DNA from: Diprion similis
Taxonomy: Eukaryota > Arthropoda > Insecta > Hymenoptera > Diprionidae
DNA: 64,000 nucleotides
NCBI RefSeq assembly: GCF_021155765.1
Contig: NC_060115.1
Span: 2,480,001-2,544,000 of the forward strand
Reading direction: 5' to 3'
Position 1 is the first letter of the stretch, and each line of letters opens with the position of its first letter. The position numbers were made by a program, and so were the translations under genes. This document shows positions 35,022 to 48,048 of this stretch, one piece after another. The notes under the pieces were generated by a model. That model ran no database searches, was not told where the DNA came from, and was given only the letters and a program-made list of their open reading frames with translations.

Positions 35022-38000
35022 AAGTATAATTGTCCACGCACCTTTGGTGTGACAATAAGAAGACGACTATGTCGTTCAGATTATTTAAATTATACGTTAT
35101 AAGCAAAGAATTTTCGCCAAAATGTTTTCCTCGTACCGGAATATCGCTGAGGGTACAACAGTTTAGTCTTTTAGACTTTTTTTTTTCTGTGTCGCAGTAA
35201 CGCGTATCAAAGATATGATTATAAAATAACAATCGTGACTTACAAAACCCTATGAGGGCTTCCTGAGATAAAAATTTTAATATAGAATTTTTTTCTCTTC
35301 TCATGTTCGGGGTTTGAATTTAGGTGAAAATAGTTTATCAATTATACAATGTATAATTACGTTCGTTATCGCGTCGCGGTAGATGCGATTTATCGTAAAT
35401 CGACCAATTAACAGTGCCTGATTAATATTTTTATATATAATGCACGTTCGAGCATTTTATAATATAATAATAGAGAATATTTTAGGGCCGGGAAAGTTAT
35501 CGAATAATTGACAAATTCAATCAATCGTACAAGGTAATAGTAGTTGCCTAAGGTATAATTATATATAATAGATAGCTAGCCGGGCACTCGAAGATCGCAT
35601 TGAAAGTACAAAAAAAAATAAAATAAAAAAATAAACAAAAAACGAAAGACAACATCAAGAAATCGTAGCGCAAAACAAAGTTACAGCTGCGAATTATTCC
35701 ACGTTATTATATGTTATTACTATAAGTATACATAATTGAAAAATAACTATATTACACTATGCATATTATACATTCGGCGTTAGATGTACGACTGACGAAT
35801 TATTAGTACATAATGTAAGTATCGTGTGTGTTATATTTTTACAATGTTGAGTGATATATATATATATATTCCGAGCGAAAGAAGAATCAGATAAAATAGA
35901 AATGGTGCGAGTTTGAGGTAAATTTTTGAGAAAATCTATCGAGTATCTAGTATCGAATAATTTTTAAAAGAAACAAGCGAATATATAGATATAAAACGGG
36001 GGTGAAAATACACTTAGAATAATTAACTTCCATGAATCGATGACTGTTTTTCATGGCAATCGAATAGTTTATATTATACAAAAAAAAAAATGAAATATCG
36101 AGATGAGGGGCATTATGCAAACTACCATTTTCAACTTTAATAATAGAGCGAGAGTGTGTGCGGCGGTAAATGTACATACCTAAATTTTACTTGAAAATCG
36201 GTTTGTAATGCGCGTTAACATCCTCTAGTATAAAATTACTGATGACACGTGCGCTTTCGTATTTGCACGACGTGTGTGTGCTTGCTCCCACGACCATACG
36301 CCAGATATTTGCCCATTTTAACCGCGTCATGTATACAGGCGTTAAAATTTCGTCAAGTATTTATGAAACACATATCTGTTCTTCCAACGGGTGACACCAA
36401 TGAATTCCACAGAAAAATGTTACATGCATATGTATATATATATGTATATATATGTGTATTTATTTACTAATTCCGCAAACTTACGTTCCGATTTTCCTCA
36501 TCCCTGCAGCTTACCATGTGCGTATTATTGAAATATCGAAACCTTGAGACATAATTTTGTATTTTATGAATTCGGTAGCCCGGTTCGTTGTATACTGAAA
36601 TTGAGTGCGGATAGGAAGGTTACCTTGGGTGAAACGCTACCACTCGTGCCACAATGATGGATCCTGAATATCGGATAGCGTTCTTCATTCACTTTTTCGT
36701 CGGCACTTTTATTATTTTAATATTATATTAAGGAAACTATTACTATTACAACTGTTTATTCGTTTTTTACAGTTTCCGGAACTAAGTAATTATTACAATT
36801 TAACAAGAAAAAAAAAAAAAAAAAAAGTTGGAAGAGACATTTAGTATTGTTTAGTATAGAAATAGACGAATTCGCGTTGTATACCTTGTGCTTAAATTGA
36901 AATACTATAATATATCAAAGGTTCAAAAGACATCTCGCGGGCAGTATGTATTATTGTAAAAAGAAAGAAACTAGAGTCTGGTCGATGCATGCAGGACTTT
37001 TTATTTTTAATAAACAATGTTTAAATGAAAGTACTCCATTACATACTAGAAACACGTCGATATTTTTGATAATATAATAAAAATTGAACTTTTGACACGT
37101 TTTGCGTAGATTAAGTAGAAAGAAGAAAACAATCTAATTTTAAAATTGTATCTTATCACTTTGGGATAAGAATTTGAATTGTTAATCATCAATTGAGTGA
37201 GCTTTATTTATACTGTTTTTGTCTTTGTGCGTATGGAAGGAGGGATGGTTTAAAATTATAGTGGACTTTGAAATATTCGAAATGGTTCGATCTTTAATCT
37301 ATGTTGTGGGTTTTAATTCTAATTACGTTTATTTCATTATTTCATTTGTATTCTTGAAAAGATTTTCATATATTTTTGCTTAGATATATATATTTCAAAA
37401 AGTCAGGGAAAAAGAAGAGATGTCTAGTCTTGCGTAAAAAAAAAAGGGGTATGAAAATCTGAAATTTTTTTTTCTCTGCATTTCTCACACCGCTCGCGAT
37501 GTTCAAATCTACTTTACGGTAAATGATAAAATATTCCCAAATTAAACGACATTCCTTTAAATCGTTGAAATCAAAATGGTGCTTTGATTTTTTAATCTGA
37601 TTACAAATTTAGCCCGCGGTTTCCCGCATGTTATGTATTATGATATTACCGCAATCCTATAAAAATTTTAAATTAGACTTGGAACATTCTAAACATGTGC
37701 TACAGATTTACATTATAGATACATACATACGTATAGACGTGTGTGTATACGCTAATTTTAAATGTATACAGGTTGAACGGTCCTACTACGAGATAATATA
37801 TCTATAATTAAACGATATTTCTCATATATAAGGATACACATGTTATTTTATTTGCGAGGATAGTTTTGAAGAAGAAGAAAAAAAATAAAATAAAAAAATA
37901 TCGCGTTGTCACGTTGTACAGTGATTTATTTATATTGAAAGTTACAGTTATATGATGAAATATATATATATATATATATATATATGACGTTTGTTAATGT

Positions 38001-40259
38001 AATATTGTATTGCCGAAGAGAATTTAATATTCTATATATTAATATATGCGTATAATATACGTGAAAAAGTATATATATATATTATATACATACATATATA
38101 TCTATGTATATTCACGATAAAATATATAACATACACACGTGAGTCATATTTTATATATAGATATAAAATCCACATATGCATATTCTTTCAGAAATTGATG
38201 CATATGTCTAAGAATCATGGGTACAATTGACGTGTTGTATAACTCTACTGGTCAATTAAACACGCTGGTATTATAGATGCGGTTGGTAAGAATAAGTACG
38301 GTTATAAATTATAATCCACGCTGCGTGCGGATGCTATGATAAATTTCATTGCGTATAATTTGTATATTATATTATATTATATTCCTGATATATTTGGACG
38401 CTCGATGATATTTTTAATAAATATTAGAAAAAGCGTGTCATGTGGATTTAAGGAGAAACAAAAAAAAATAATATATATATAATATATGTAAACAATATAC
38501 AGATCATACATATCTTTTGTTCTGAATTTTACGATCATTTATCGAACACTCGTACAGTGATGTATGTTTATTTTAGATTTACCCATCGATCGAAACCGAC
38601 TGACTGACCGACAGGCAACGCTGCCTGCTTTTTACACCTGTGCAAATTATACGAATTGCGTATTATAAAAATTGTTTAAAATTTTTTTTAGCAGGCAATA
38701 ATCAGACGGTATTATATTTCACGAATTACCTTGCGTAAGGATATACGCTCGAGTGAAAATAGTCTGCCGATTATCCATGAAGTTAATTAATCGTGATAAC
38801 GAACAATTTTAAAATACCATTCTATCGCTTCTCTTTTAGGAATTAAATACAATTCTGAAACTTTTCATATATTACAAATTATTCGTTCAAGAGTTTAATG
38901 TCTTTGAATACGGCGAATAAGGCACAGCGCAATATACTATTAACTTTGGCGCAGGAAGTTCGGCTTATTAATTAACCCGTTCCGGGTGCTTCGGCTCAGC
39001 TTCCTATATAACTCGAATGGTAATTCATTTCAATTTCTACAGAAAGCACCTGCCGTACGACCAGCTTTCTAATTGTTTGTCGCCTGCAGTTTAGTATGTT
39101 ACTATATAATAGCATATCCGAAGGTATTTTCTCACACGCATTTCCTTTTCCACGATTTACACGATTTAAACGCACAGCTGTGTGCGGATACCCCTTAATT
39201 CGATTTTACAACCAGCGCAGCGCTCTGCATGCGATCGTTTCTCACCAGATTCAATATCCTGTTTTCCAACAAAATGCTAACCGATATACCTACACATTGC
39301 ACACGCTAAAATTGACAAACTTATCCGACGCTTGTAATAGTTTTCCCCATTTATCGAGGTCGTTTCGTTATCTAATCCTCGATTTTCCCCTCTTTACAGC
39401 CGGATTAAACCCTCTCGGAATTCAGATTTTCCGCAATGCCGTACAATTGAATTGTTCGGGGTGAAAAATGTTGCGCTGTCACATTATTGTCGCATTAAAG
39501 AGACAAATTGAATTTGATTAGCGTTAATTTTAATGGTACGTAGTAATTCGGGTATTTAATAACGATCGACAAGTTTTTGAGGATAATTCATATCGGCAAA
39601 ATCAGTAACGGATGAAACTCGGAACTCTTGAGTGAATTGTTGAGAGATCAATTAACACGTTATTGAGAAAAAAAACAAAAAAAAAAATAAATTTAATTAC
39701 AGATATTTCTGCCTGTGCGATGAATACTGCTTTCTATAATAAATTTTTAGTTATATAATGCGCAACCGAATATCATGCTGTGTGAGGCACATTTAATGTG
39801 TACGAAATACAAATTAGGTACTTTGGTATAACGTTATACCCATCTACCTCATCTTGTGTTTCAAATTTATTTACTAAACACAACAGAACCCCGCAGACCT
39901 CGTATCTTATAACACGGGTGTCGTGTTACCCTAAGAGAAGCTGTAAAACTAATTGAAACATGAATTCTCAACATAACAAAATGGTGGAGAAATTTTCATG
40001 AAATTTGTATAACCAAAACGAAGCAGAAGTTTGATATTCATTTTATACAGTAATTATTTTAATCAGCGCAATTTATAATCGAAAAACTAAGAACAAGTCA
40101 AAATTGCAAGTACAGAAAAGTATTTTAAAATCAGTTTCAATTCTTTTTTTTTTTTACTCTTTCAAACAGAAACAAGTCCCAGCAGTTTTTCGAAGCAAAT
40201 CACTTGACGCGTAAGCAAAAATTAAGCGACGCTTGTTCGTTTCCATTTCCTTCCAAACC
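35022..40259. other. CrebA 3' UTR and convergent intergenic DNA toward Amnionless
   Basis: This 5.2-kb AT-rich stretch has many TA/ATA repeats, including a (TA)n run at about 37962-37984. AATAAA occurs repeatedly (for example near 35629 and 37009), so the CrebA 3' end cannot be fixed. On the minus strand AATAAA at 39866-39871 could serve Amnionless. No gene is supported. Confidence 0.5.
37962..37984. repeat. (TA)n microsatellite
   Basis: An uninterrupted TA repeat in AT-rich DNA downstream of CrebA. Confidence 0.85.
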
Positions 40260-43200
40260 CTAAGGGTCGAGCGTGAGGTCTACTTCGTCATCCGCAGGGA
40301 TGAGATCCTCCGCGTCTTGGGTCTTCTGCAGCGCCGCGAAACTCCGAACCTCCAGCGAAGCCGCGGTTTGTTTTTTTCCGGATTGGTACAGCGGGTTCGC
40401 GAATCTACTACCGATTCCCGTCTCCTCCTCGGCGTATTCCTCTTCGTCATCGGCGATGACTTCTCTCGCGGCTCCAGACAATTCCACGTTCGATTCGGTT
40501 GTGTTCCTGAAACGGGCGAACCTGAACGGCCGAAGATTCAATTCCGGGTTTGTTCCGCTTCCTGACGCCGCTGTATCGTCCTCGTTTTTCGCCAAATGAA
40601 CACGCATCGCGCTCCAACTGTACTCTGCGATCCTGAAACGGTTATCGATTTTTATCTCTTTCCTTTTTTTTTTTTTGCTATATAGTGCTTGGACTCGTAT
40701 TGAAAGTTTGAAGATATTCACGCTGTTGATGTTAGTAACGTTAAAGTAAACTGAACGTTGAAAAAATCGTTATTTCGTAAACTTGAACGATGCCGATATG
40801 AGTAAACTTGAATTTACAAGTTTGTATAAGAATGTTTGGCTGATTAACCGAATTTCAGACAATCTTAAAGTTATAATTGTCATAATTTTTAATACGATGA
40901 GCGATTTTTTCATAGATTCGAAGTTTTGCTACCCCGATTGTAAAAACTTTTTTTTTCTCATCTTTTCCTCATTTTCAATGGAACAAACGAAAGGTGATCA
41001 TTCGGGTATAACAATAATTATATAATTTCTCAGGATACCTGAACGTGAGGATAAATTATAAGCTTATTAAACTTTTCCCGCGGCCGAAGCGAATCGGTGA
41101 AATAAAACAAATCCCCTTCAGTTTCCGCCCGGTGGTAACTGCTGAGAAAAATTGATCAAGTAAAAAGAAGAACGAAAATGAAAGAAAAGGCGAGGAAGCA
41201 GACTAAGAGAGGGTAAAAAAAAAAGATCACGAAAAAGAGAAATACAGCTTCCAGAAATGAGCTGGAGGAAATTATGCTCCCGGTAAGGGGGGGGGGGGGG
41301 GGGGGGGGGGGGGGTTCAACCAAAGTCGAAGTTGTAATACTAAAAGTATATAACCACCGGCGAACCGAGGCTAGGACGTAATTTTCCACATTTACTGCCA
41401 CCACGCGGTGCTACGCGAAGAGGGCTGCCGAGTTTATCTGCACCATTCCGAGCACGAGTCGTCCTCGACGTCGACGTCGACGTCGAGCGAACGAACGAGC
41501 AAACGAACGAAGAAGGCATTTCATTTGCGCCCCCTCGCCGATGCCCCCCGTCGACTTCTCATTTACTTACCGAGCCGCCCCCAACCCCAACCCCCGAGTC
41601 ACTTTTTCCAACCCCCACCTTACCCGTCACGTTATTTAACCCCGTCAGATACGTTTCTACCCTGTATATCCGCTCATCCGTGTGCGCCGGTTGCCTGCAG
41701 GTGTTCAGGTGTGTTTGCGCCTGTGTTTCAACCCTCTCTTCTTATGCTTCGCGGACGAACGTGCTGCGGACGAGTTTCTACCCTCTATATGCGAGTGTTT
41801 AATTAGTGGAGTTTGCAGCAACCGGGCGGACGAGTGCTAATCGTTTTTCCTTCCACTTTTCCGACTCTTTTCACGGGCACTTTTTTTTTTTTTTCGCCTC
41901 GTTCACGATCAGCTCTCCCTAAAGGTACTTCTTCGTGATCACGGCTTCGACCCTCGTTCAAACTTAACGGTTAGAGAGCAAGCAAGGGTGCAGAAATTAT
42001 CGGATTCTGATTTAGGGTCGTTGTGTATGGGATTGGGAGAATTTATAGGAAAATAGTTTTTGACTGACCGTTGAATCGAAAAAAATTATGCCATTCAAGA
42101 GTTTTGACTTCATCTTATGCGCGCTTGAACTGCGTTTCACTCTCTCGAGTTTATACGTCATTTTTTGATACTTGTAATTGATTGGTACGGTGTATTAACT
42201 TCCAACAATATTCGTATACAATAAAACCATGAACTTTTTACGGTTTCCCTCTCTTGCGGCTGCTTTTTTATACATATACATTCTTTCTTCTTGTGTGATT
42301 AAATTTTTACTCTAGACCTATACATTGTATGTTTATACATACATTTTCCTCTTTTATATGGAATACAAACCCCGGGAGAAATCACAGTGACGACAAAAAA
42401 AAAGGAAAAGAAAAAAAATTACAACAGATATAATTCCGCGGAATAAAAAAAAAAAAAGACGTGGTGAAGAACGGAAATGAATTTCTTTGAAACGGATGCT
42501 GCTGCTTTGATGAAAATTATTCGAACGAAAGAAAGTCTGGCTCGTAACGGACAAAACCTTGCGATGTGTCTCTTTGGCAAACTTTTTCATACGCCTTATC
42601 TAAATCCTTCAACATATATATTTTATACGAACAGACATGTACTTACTCGCGTATCGGGTAACCGTAGTAAGGAAAGATGACGATAAAAACGAGGACGATG
42701 ACGACGAGGGTCCCGAAAATCGGCAACAGAATCGTCGCGGTTTTCGACATCGTCAGAGCGAAGCCTGTCGACTCGATGTTGATGATCTCGATTCCCTGCT
42801 CTGGAAAACGGACTCGGGCATGATGGTGAGGAAAATTATATTATATATAATTTTATTACAACATTTTGAAAATCGATAACAAAGATAAAGAAGTTTGAAC
42901 CTTTTAGAACGTTGACGAGGACGACCATTGCATCGTCGATTTGGTTAAACAAGTATTTTCCGTCTTTTCCAGCTATCAAAATCTCACCGCGCGAGTCCCA
43001 CGTAAGACGGGAGTACCACGATAAACTGCTGCCATATCCCGACAAGGCTCGGTCAGCCATCTTCTTCAACAAATTCAGCGATGTTCTGTCCGTCACCTGA
43101 ACCCGGCCCCCGCAAAAATCGCAGCAGTGACCCTCGATCTGTCGAAAATGAAGTGAAGAGTCCCAGAGAGAGAGGTGAGCATGCGTAATTATATATATCA

Positions 43201-45546
43201 TATGATCGAAGCGAAAGCATGAAGAATTTTAAATTGCGCAAAAAGTTTCAACTCATGCATTCGGTTCTTTGGCGGAAGCGAGAAGAGTAGATAAAGAAAA
43301 TTGCTATTTACCCGGATGGGGGCGTCGCAGATAGACTCGCAACTCGGTTCTACAACCTCGCATATTTCCCAAAGCATCTGTCTTCCGGATCCTTCCGGCT
43401 GGCAAGGACAATTCGTGCAACTTTTCAACCCACTATAACTGCATTTACAATTTTCAATAAAAAATTTATGACAAGAATAACGTAAAAATGAAATTATATT
43501 TTTCAGATTATCTTCCACGGCATTAATTGAAGCGCGAGGATGAAAAAAATATGGCCGCCGTCGACTCGCCTGGGATTTTATTTCCGCTCTACAATCGCTC
43601 CCGTGGCTCAACGGATGCCGAGCATTTTATCGTGCCAAACAAAATAATGGCAAGAACAGGTTCGTCTATAATTTCACCCGCGAGGAAAGCCTGGGAGCCG
43701 AGAATTCAGCCTCCAAGTTTCCTTCGCCTGTATCTTTTCGTCCTTATATTCGTAATTGCAGGTATACGCACTCGACGGATGCTGGTCCCGCGGCGAACTC
43801 CTCCTGGGACTTGGCGTCTCTCCAGTCCCAGGGTGCCAGGGTTCCCAGGGTACCGTTCAGCCTTACGCCCTTGATCTTGACGCCCTCGGCGTTTGGCATT
43901 CGGAGGCTGAAGACGCGGTCTGGTGCTGGCAGGACGACGACGTCATCCTGACACGGAAGTCGATCGAGGTGAGGAACAGCTGTCAACGACCTCTCCGAGG
44001 ACCAATTGTTCGGATCCACCCAGAGCAGCGGACCTTTCGTCTTCCACTCCGCCGTTTTTGCCGATGAATCAGATTCGCTTATCTAGGATCGTTGCAATTC
44101 GACACGGAGGTAACTTTCTTTTCACAGCAATTTTAAAAATATTTGCGTGATTTCGTTTTAAGGGCAATAATCGCAGAGAGGGTATCTGACAAGCAGTTTT
44201 TCAATTTAATGTAAATTAGTTGCTGCGAGGTTCTTTTTTCTTTTAGTCGTCGAATTCAAGTCTGGCTGTCGAAGAATTGCGATCGAAATCGGTGGTGGTA
44301 ATTATATGGTAAAGAAAATCGATGGTTGGTCAAATCAGCTTCATCTGATTGCTGATCTATCGTCGATCTAGCAAGATTGAGTCGGAAATTCTATCTTGCT
44401 GTCGCAAAGTTGAAAAATACCTTTCAAAAAAAAAAAAAAAAAAAAAAACAAACCTTGAATTGTGATTCCATGTAACATAAAATTTGCCATAAAGTTTTCA
44501 CAAATGAATAAGAAAAAAAACTAGGACAAAGAATGACGCACTGAAAGCGGAAAGCGTAAAGCTGCATGAGATTGCAGCATGCAATCGCGACAAGATTTCT
44601 ATGCTCTCAGTTTTATTCCCGGTGATTAATCAACGGGAACCGGAGCCTGTGGGGCTTCGATTGCCAGTAAATACGACGGTGCCTATAGGAAATACCTGGA
44701 CGTTCAGGCAATATACTCGACGTCCCTCGTCGCGACGCGACGGGTCCGTGAGACGTTGCCCGGACGTTCGATCGGTCCATGTAGGAAGAAGACTGTGAAA
44801 AAGTAAAACTAAAGACAAACAAAAAGAGGGAGAAAAAAGCTGGGGGGAAAAGATGAGTAGATGGAAAATTGGAATATCTTTTCAAGAGCACTGCAGCCTC
44901 TGTCCCGGCATCAGAAGCGTCCCACAAAATTCCCCGCGGGGTCAGAACAAGTGTTTGTCTTCACCGAAGTGCCAAGGACGACGTGAAGCTTCCAAATCAC
45001 CCCGCATGAACACCGCTTGCTTTCGCTAGGAATCTAATTACGTCGTCCCGGGCTTCCACTCTTATTTATGTCGAGGCTCGTCGCCCGCCGAGGCAAATCG
45101 ACCGCGAAACCCGAAAGCTCGTTCTCCAGTTAAATGCCAGTTCCCAGGACGCGAGCGAATTTTCAGCGAGTCCTTACCGTGAGTCGTCCTGATTTTGGAA
45201 GGGCGAAGCCTCCGTCCCGGGGTAGTTGAAGCCCGGTGACGTCGAGGGCAATGCTTCGGGCCGGAAGTCCGACGGAGAGTCGCATCTCGACGGGGAAAAC
45301 CACGCGGCTTCCATTCTCGGGAACGAATCCGTCGACCCAGTTGCTCTTTCTGGTCCAGTCGAGATCCGGCGTCCAAGTTACCTCGATGCCCGAGGATCGC
45401 GGAGGGAGCAGAACGGCCAGCAGGAGAACCGGAAGGGACGATAATCCCCCGGGAAACCTTGCCTTCCAGGTTTTAGACCTTCCTTTATTATACGTTGCGG
45501 CCGCGTTGTTCATCCTGATTCTCGGATCGACTGACGGCCGCATCAC
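40260..45546 (-). CDS. Amnionless: Amnionless, membrane partner of cubilin
   Basis: Exons in order are 45178-45546, 43772-44082, 43312-43438, 42901-43138, 42647-42800 and 40260-40632, giving 523 residues (human AMN 453). A hydrophobic signal segment (LSSLPVLLLAVLLPP) precedes TWTPDLDWTRKSNWVDGFVP, the conserved amnionless start. DPNNWSSE and LDRLPCQDDVVVLPAPDRVF follow, then a Cys-rich exon (SCTNCPCQPEG) and CCDFCGG (274-279). Exon 5 encodes one transmembrane helix (about 370-391, ILLPIFGTLVVIVLVFIVIF). The cytoplasmic tail has one FANPLY (477-482), an FxNPxF/Y endocytic signal. In the family AMN carries cubilin to the surface and drives endocytosis; in flies it works in nephrocytes. The start could be Met1 or Met12. 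All phases agree. Confidence 0.9.
40633..42646 (-). other. Amnionless intron 5
   Basis: The 2-kb intron contains a 28-base G run at 41287-41314, three tandem GACGTC units at 41467-41484 and a GC-richer block at 41400-41880. A plus-strand open frame there (41408-41806) is Pro/Ser-rich and looks like chance. Confidence 0.6.
41287..41314. repeat. Poly-G tract (28 bases)
   Basis: An uninterrupted G run inside Amnionless intron 5; it is C on the transcribed RNA sense strand. Confidence 0.9.
44083..45177 (-). other. Amnionless intron 1
   Basis: The 1.1-kb intron between the signal-peptide exon and the ISESDS exon contains an A run at 44427-44448. Donor is GTAAGG and acceptor ATCCTAG. I see no exon inside. 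Confidence 0.6.
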
Positions 45547-46818
45547 TTTTCGCCTCGGACGGCGGGCGTCGTCGCTTCTCCTCCCCTGGGAGACGGTGTA
45601 CGCCTCTCTCTCGACGATAGCGAATTGGAAAAATAGTGACTCTGTTGCCGGGTGTTGAGAACACTTATATTATACAGACGTATGTCGTCGTTTTTTAATT
45701 TTATTAATTACCCTTATTAATTTCAAGATATCTGGAAAAATTTATGTCGTAAGAAAAACTGTTTGAAATAAAAGTTTTCTATTCTTTTTCTTTCTTTTCT
45801 TTTCCAAATCGGTGAAAAAAGATTTACCTTCCAATAATTCACACAAAAAGAAAAACAGTGTTTCACCTACAAATGACCTTCTGAGTGTATAGCACAGTGT
45901 GTTTTTTTATTTCAAACATTTTCCTCTCAACTAACTGCCTTCTTCGCAAGATATTCTGCTGCTGTGTCAGTTCAAATAGGACACCCTATATATAATGGTC
46001 GTATTGTCGATCGATTAAACAGGCGTTTCGACCGATGAAATAATCACGAGGATTACAGATAGCCGCTTTATTAGTTACTCACAGACAGGTTATACACAGG
46101 TATAAGTAATTGTTGATCGCTTATTCGTTAAGTTTGATAAATACTTGTTGTTTATACTTCGCTGCCACCTCAGGCGATTGCAAACCAAAACCATTTCACC
46201 GCAGAATATTCAATATTATTTATATTACCTATTATTTCTCCAAGTAGGTATATGTAGTTTACGCTTCTCTTCATTAATTTCAATTATTATTGTACACTCA
46301 GAGCTTTTCGGAGCCCCCCGCACTCGCATCTAAAGACGCGAGACAAAAAAGCAGGACCAGAGCAGAACACACAACTGTTATAATAATTATATATTATATA
46401 CGGGAATTTTTAAAACCGATTTCTTAATGTATACACTCATACAGGTAAACATGATAATCAGTAATTCAATTAGCATCTAGACGACCGACGTGAGGATAAA
46501 CACAAATGCAGGGATTAGCTCAGGCGGTTCTTAAGGACGCATGAGATAGACGGACGGGGCTTCGTGGAGTCCGTCACCCTGGTCTAATTCTCTCTTTCCT
46601 TCTCTCTCCCTCTCTCTATTTCTCCTCGTCTCTCCAGCCGTCTATCGCCTGCTCCTTTCCTCATTACCTGACAGCTTGTATCCGAATTTTATAGAAATAC
46701 GCACCTGCGGGGCCGCGGGGTAAAAAAAAATTTCATCGTGCGGAAGAATTTCTGGGATTGCGGTGCAGATGGAAGGAGAAGGGGGGGGGGGGGATTAAGA
46801 GGCTGGGGATCCAAGGGC
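45547..46818. other. Amnionless upstream region and allatostatin 3' region
   Basis: The two genes are in tandem on the minus strand. AATAAA on the minus strand at 46077-46082 is a candidate allatostatin polyadenylation site. A 13-base G run lies at 46781-46793, 25 bases beyond the allatostatin stop. CACCCTATATATAA near 45985-45998 resembles a transposon end, but no partner was found. Confidence 0.45.
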
Positions 46819-47508
46819 CTAGGAGGCGAGAGCGATCTGCCGTTGATCCGCGTCTTCATCCCCGTCGAGCCGTCGTTTGCCGAGACCGAATTTGTATCGT
46901 CGACCGAATTCCGCCTCGCTGGGTCGTTTACCCAAACCGAAATTGAAACGCTGTCCAAAATCGCCTCGTTCTTCCGCTCCCGCGGTGCGTTTTCCCAGAC
47001 CGAAACTGTACAGACGGCTCCGTTTGTCCTGGAGAAACTCCTCGAGCGGTTCCCGCAGCTCCTCCTCGTAGTCGTCCTCCATCCTTACCTGGCTTCCGTA
47101 ACTCTCACCACGTTTTCCAAGCCCGAAACTGTACGGCCTTGCCCGCTTTCCCAGCCCGAAGGAGTACAATCTTGCTCTCTGGAATAACCGGTTACAGGAG
47201 GAGCGGGAATTGTAGTCGCAGAGGGTTAATAAAACGCTCACCTTATCCTCGGGGACGACGCCACCGGTGCTCCACCGCTTCCCGAGACCAAAGTTGTAGA
47301 TCGGAAGCCTCTTGTACTCGGACACGTAAGTGTAGACCCGCTTTTCTGGCCCGTTCTGAAGACCCTCCGAGTCCAATTCTGAGTCGAGGGCCATCCTGCC
47401 CGACGAGGGTTGAAGCGGCACCGAGGAGGCCGCTTCCTCCATCGTCCAGGAGGGAATCACAACGGCTAAGACGCAGGAACACGCCAGCGCCAACGTGACG
47501 CTTCTCAT
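46819..47508 (-). CDS. AstA: Allatostatin A (FGLamide) neuropeptide precursor
   Basis: Exons are 47242-47508 and 46819-47178 (208 residues), joined over a 63-bp intron. A signal peptide (MRSVTLALACSCVLAVVIPS) is followed by a spacer and KRVYTYVSEYKR. Six FGLGKR units then give amidated peptides LPIYNFGL, ARLYSFGL, ARPYSFGL, SRLYSFGL, one ending FNFGL and one ending YKFGL. Each Gly supplies the amide and KR is the convertase site. An acidic spacer (MEDDYEEELREPLEEFLQD) separates units three and four, as in bees. In insects these peptides act on GPCRs of the galanin-receptor type to inhibit gut muscle, feeding or juvenile hormone synthesis. Splicing makes the conventional ...EDKR|ARLYSFGL cleavage site; retention would not. 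Confidence 0.96.
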   Translation of the reverse strand: MRSVTLALACSCVLAVVIPSWTMEEAASSVPLQPSSGRMALDSELDSEGLQNGPEKRVYTYVSEYKRLPIYNFGLGKRWSTGGVVPEDKVSVLLTLCDYNSRSSCNRLFQRARLYSFGLGKRARPYSFGLGKRGESYGSQVRMEDDYEEELREPLEEFLQDKRSRLYSFGLGKRTAGAEERGDFGQRFNFGLGKRPSEAEFGRRYKFGLGKRRLDGDEDADQRQIALAS

Positions 47509-47772
47509 TTTTTCACTTGTTTGAATATCGCTTTTCGCCCCTGAATTTTTTCAGCTGAAAAATCAATTCGGTATATTATAATTTGTTCGATTATAAACCG
47601 CGTTTCTCCCTAATATTATAACATGCACGAGTATATCTATGTTTTCTTGGGAGAAAACATTTCCACGGATTCGTGTAATTATGTGAATAATTAATTAATT
47701 CGTAAGATAAGTAACCATCGAAATTCATTACCGAATTTTGTCCATAAGAAAGAGAATAAAAAATATATATAT

Positions 47773-48048
47773 AGGGGTGGGGAGGATAGCAAAACGGGGC
47801 ACTTAAGAAAATACCTAATTTTTGAGGACTCTGATACGCTAAATCTTTTTTTTTTTTCAACTGTAACCAAAGAAAATAAAAATGATTTGTCACAGATGTC
47901 AGGGGAAAAAAAACAACAACTTTTTGAAAATTCAAAATAATGCTCAACAATGTTTCTAGAAGTAATTTTTGACTATTTAAAAAACATTTTGAAAAAGAAA
48001 GTCTTTAGTAAAATTTTAAGGGCACCCTATTTCACCCCTCCTCTACAT
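47773..48048. mobile_element. Possible short MITE with about 35-bp terminal inverted repeats
   Basis: The left end reads AGGGGTGGGGAGGATAGC, then GGGGCACTTAAGAAAAT. The reverse complement of the right end reads AGGGGTGAAATAGGGTGCCC, then TTAAAATTTT. The match is imperfect. The middle, about 200 bases, is AT-rich and non-coding. No certain target duplication can be read in the flanking TA-rich DNA. Confidence 0.45.

Noticed and set aside
41408-41806. 132-codon Pro/Ser-rich plus-strand frame
   Set aside because: It lies inside Amnionless intron 5, is low-complexity and has no splice partner or homologue that I recognise.
45960-46000. GGACACCCTATATATA transposon-like end
   Set aside because: No inverted partner could be found within about 500 bases on either side.
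46511-46585. tRNA-like GGGATTAGCTCAGGCGG
   Set aside because: It resembles a D-arm only; no TTCGA T-loop or closing acceptor stem is present.
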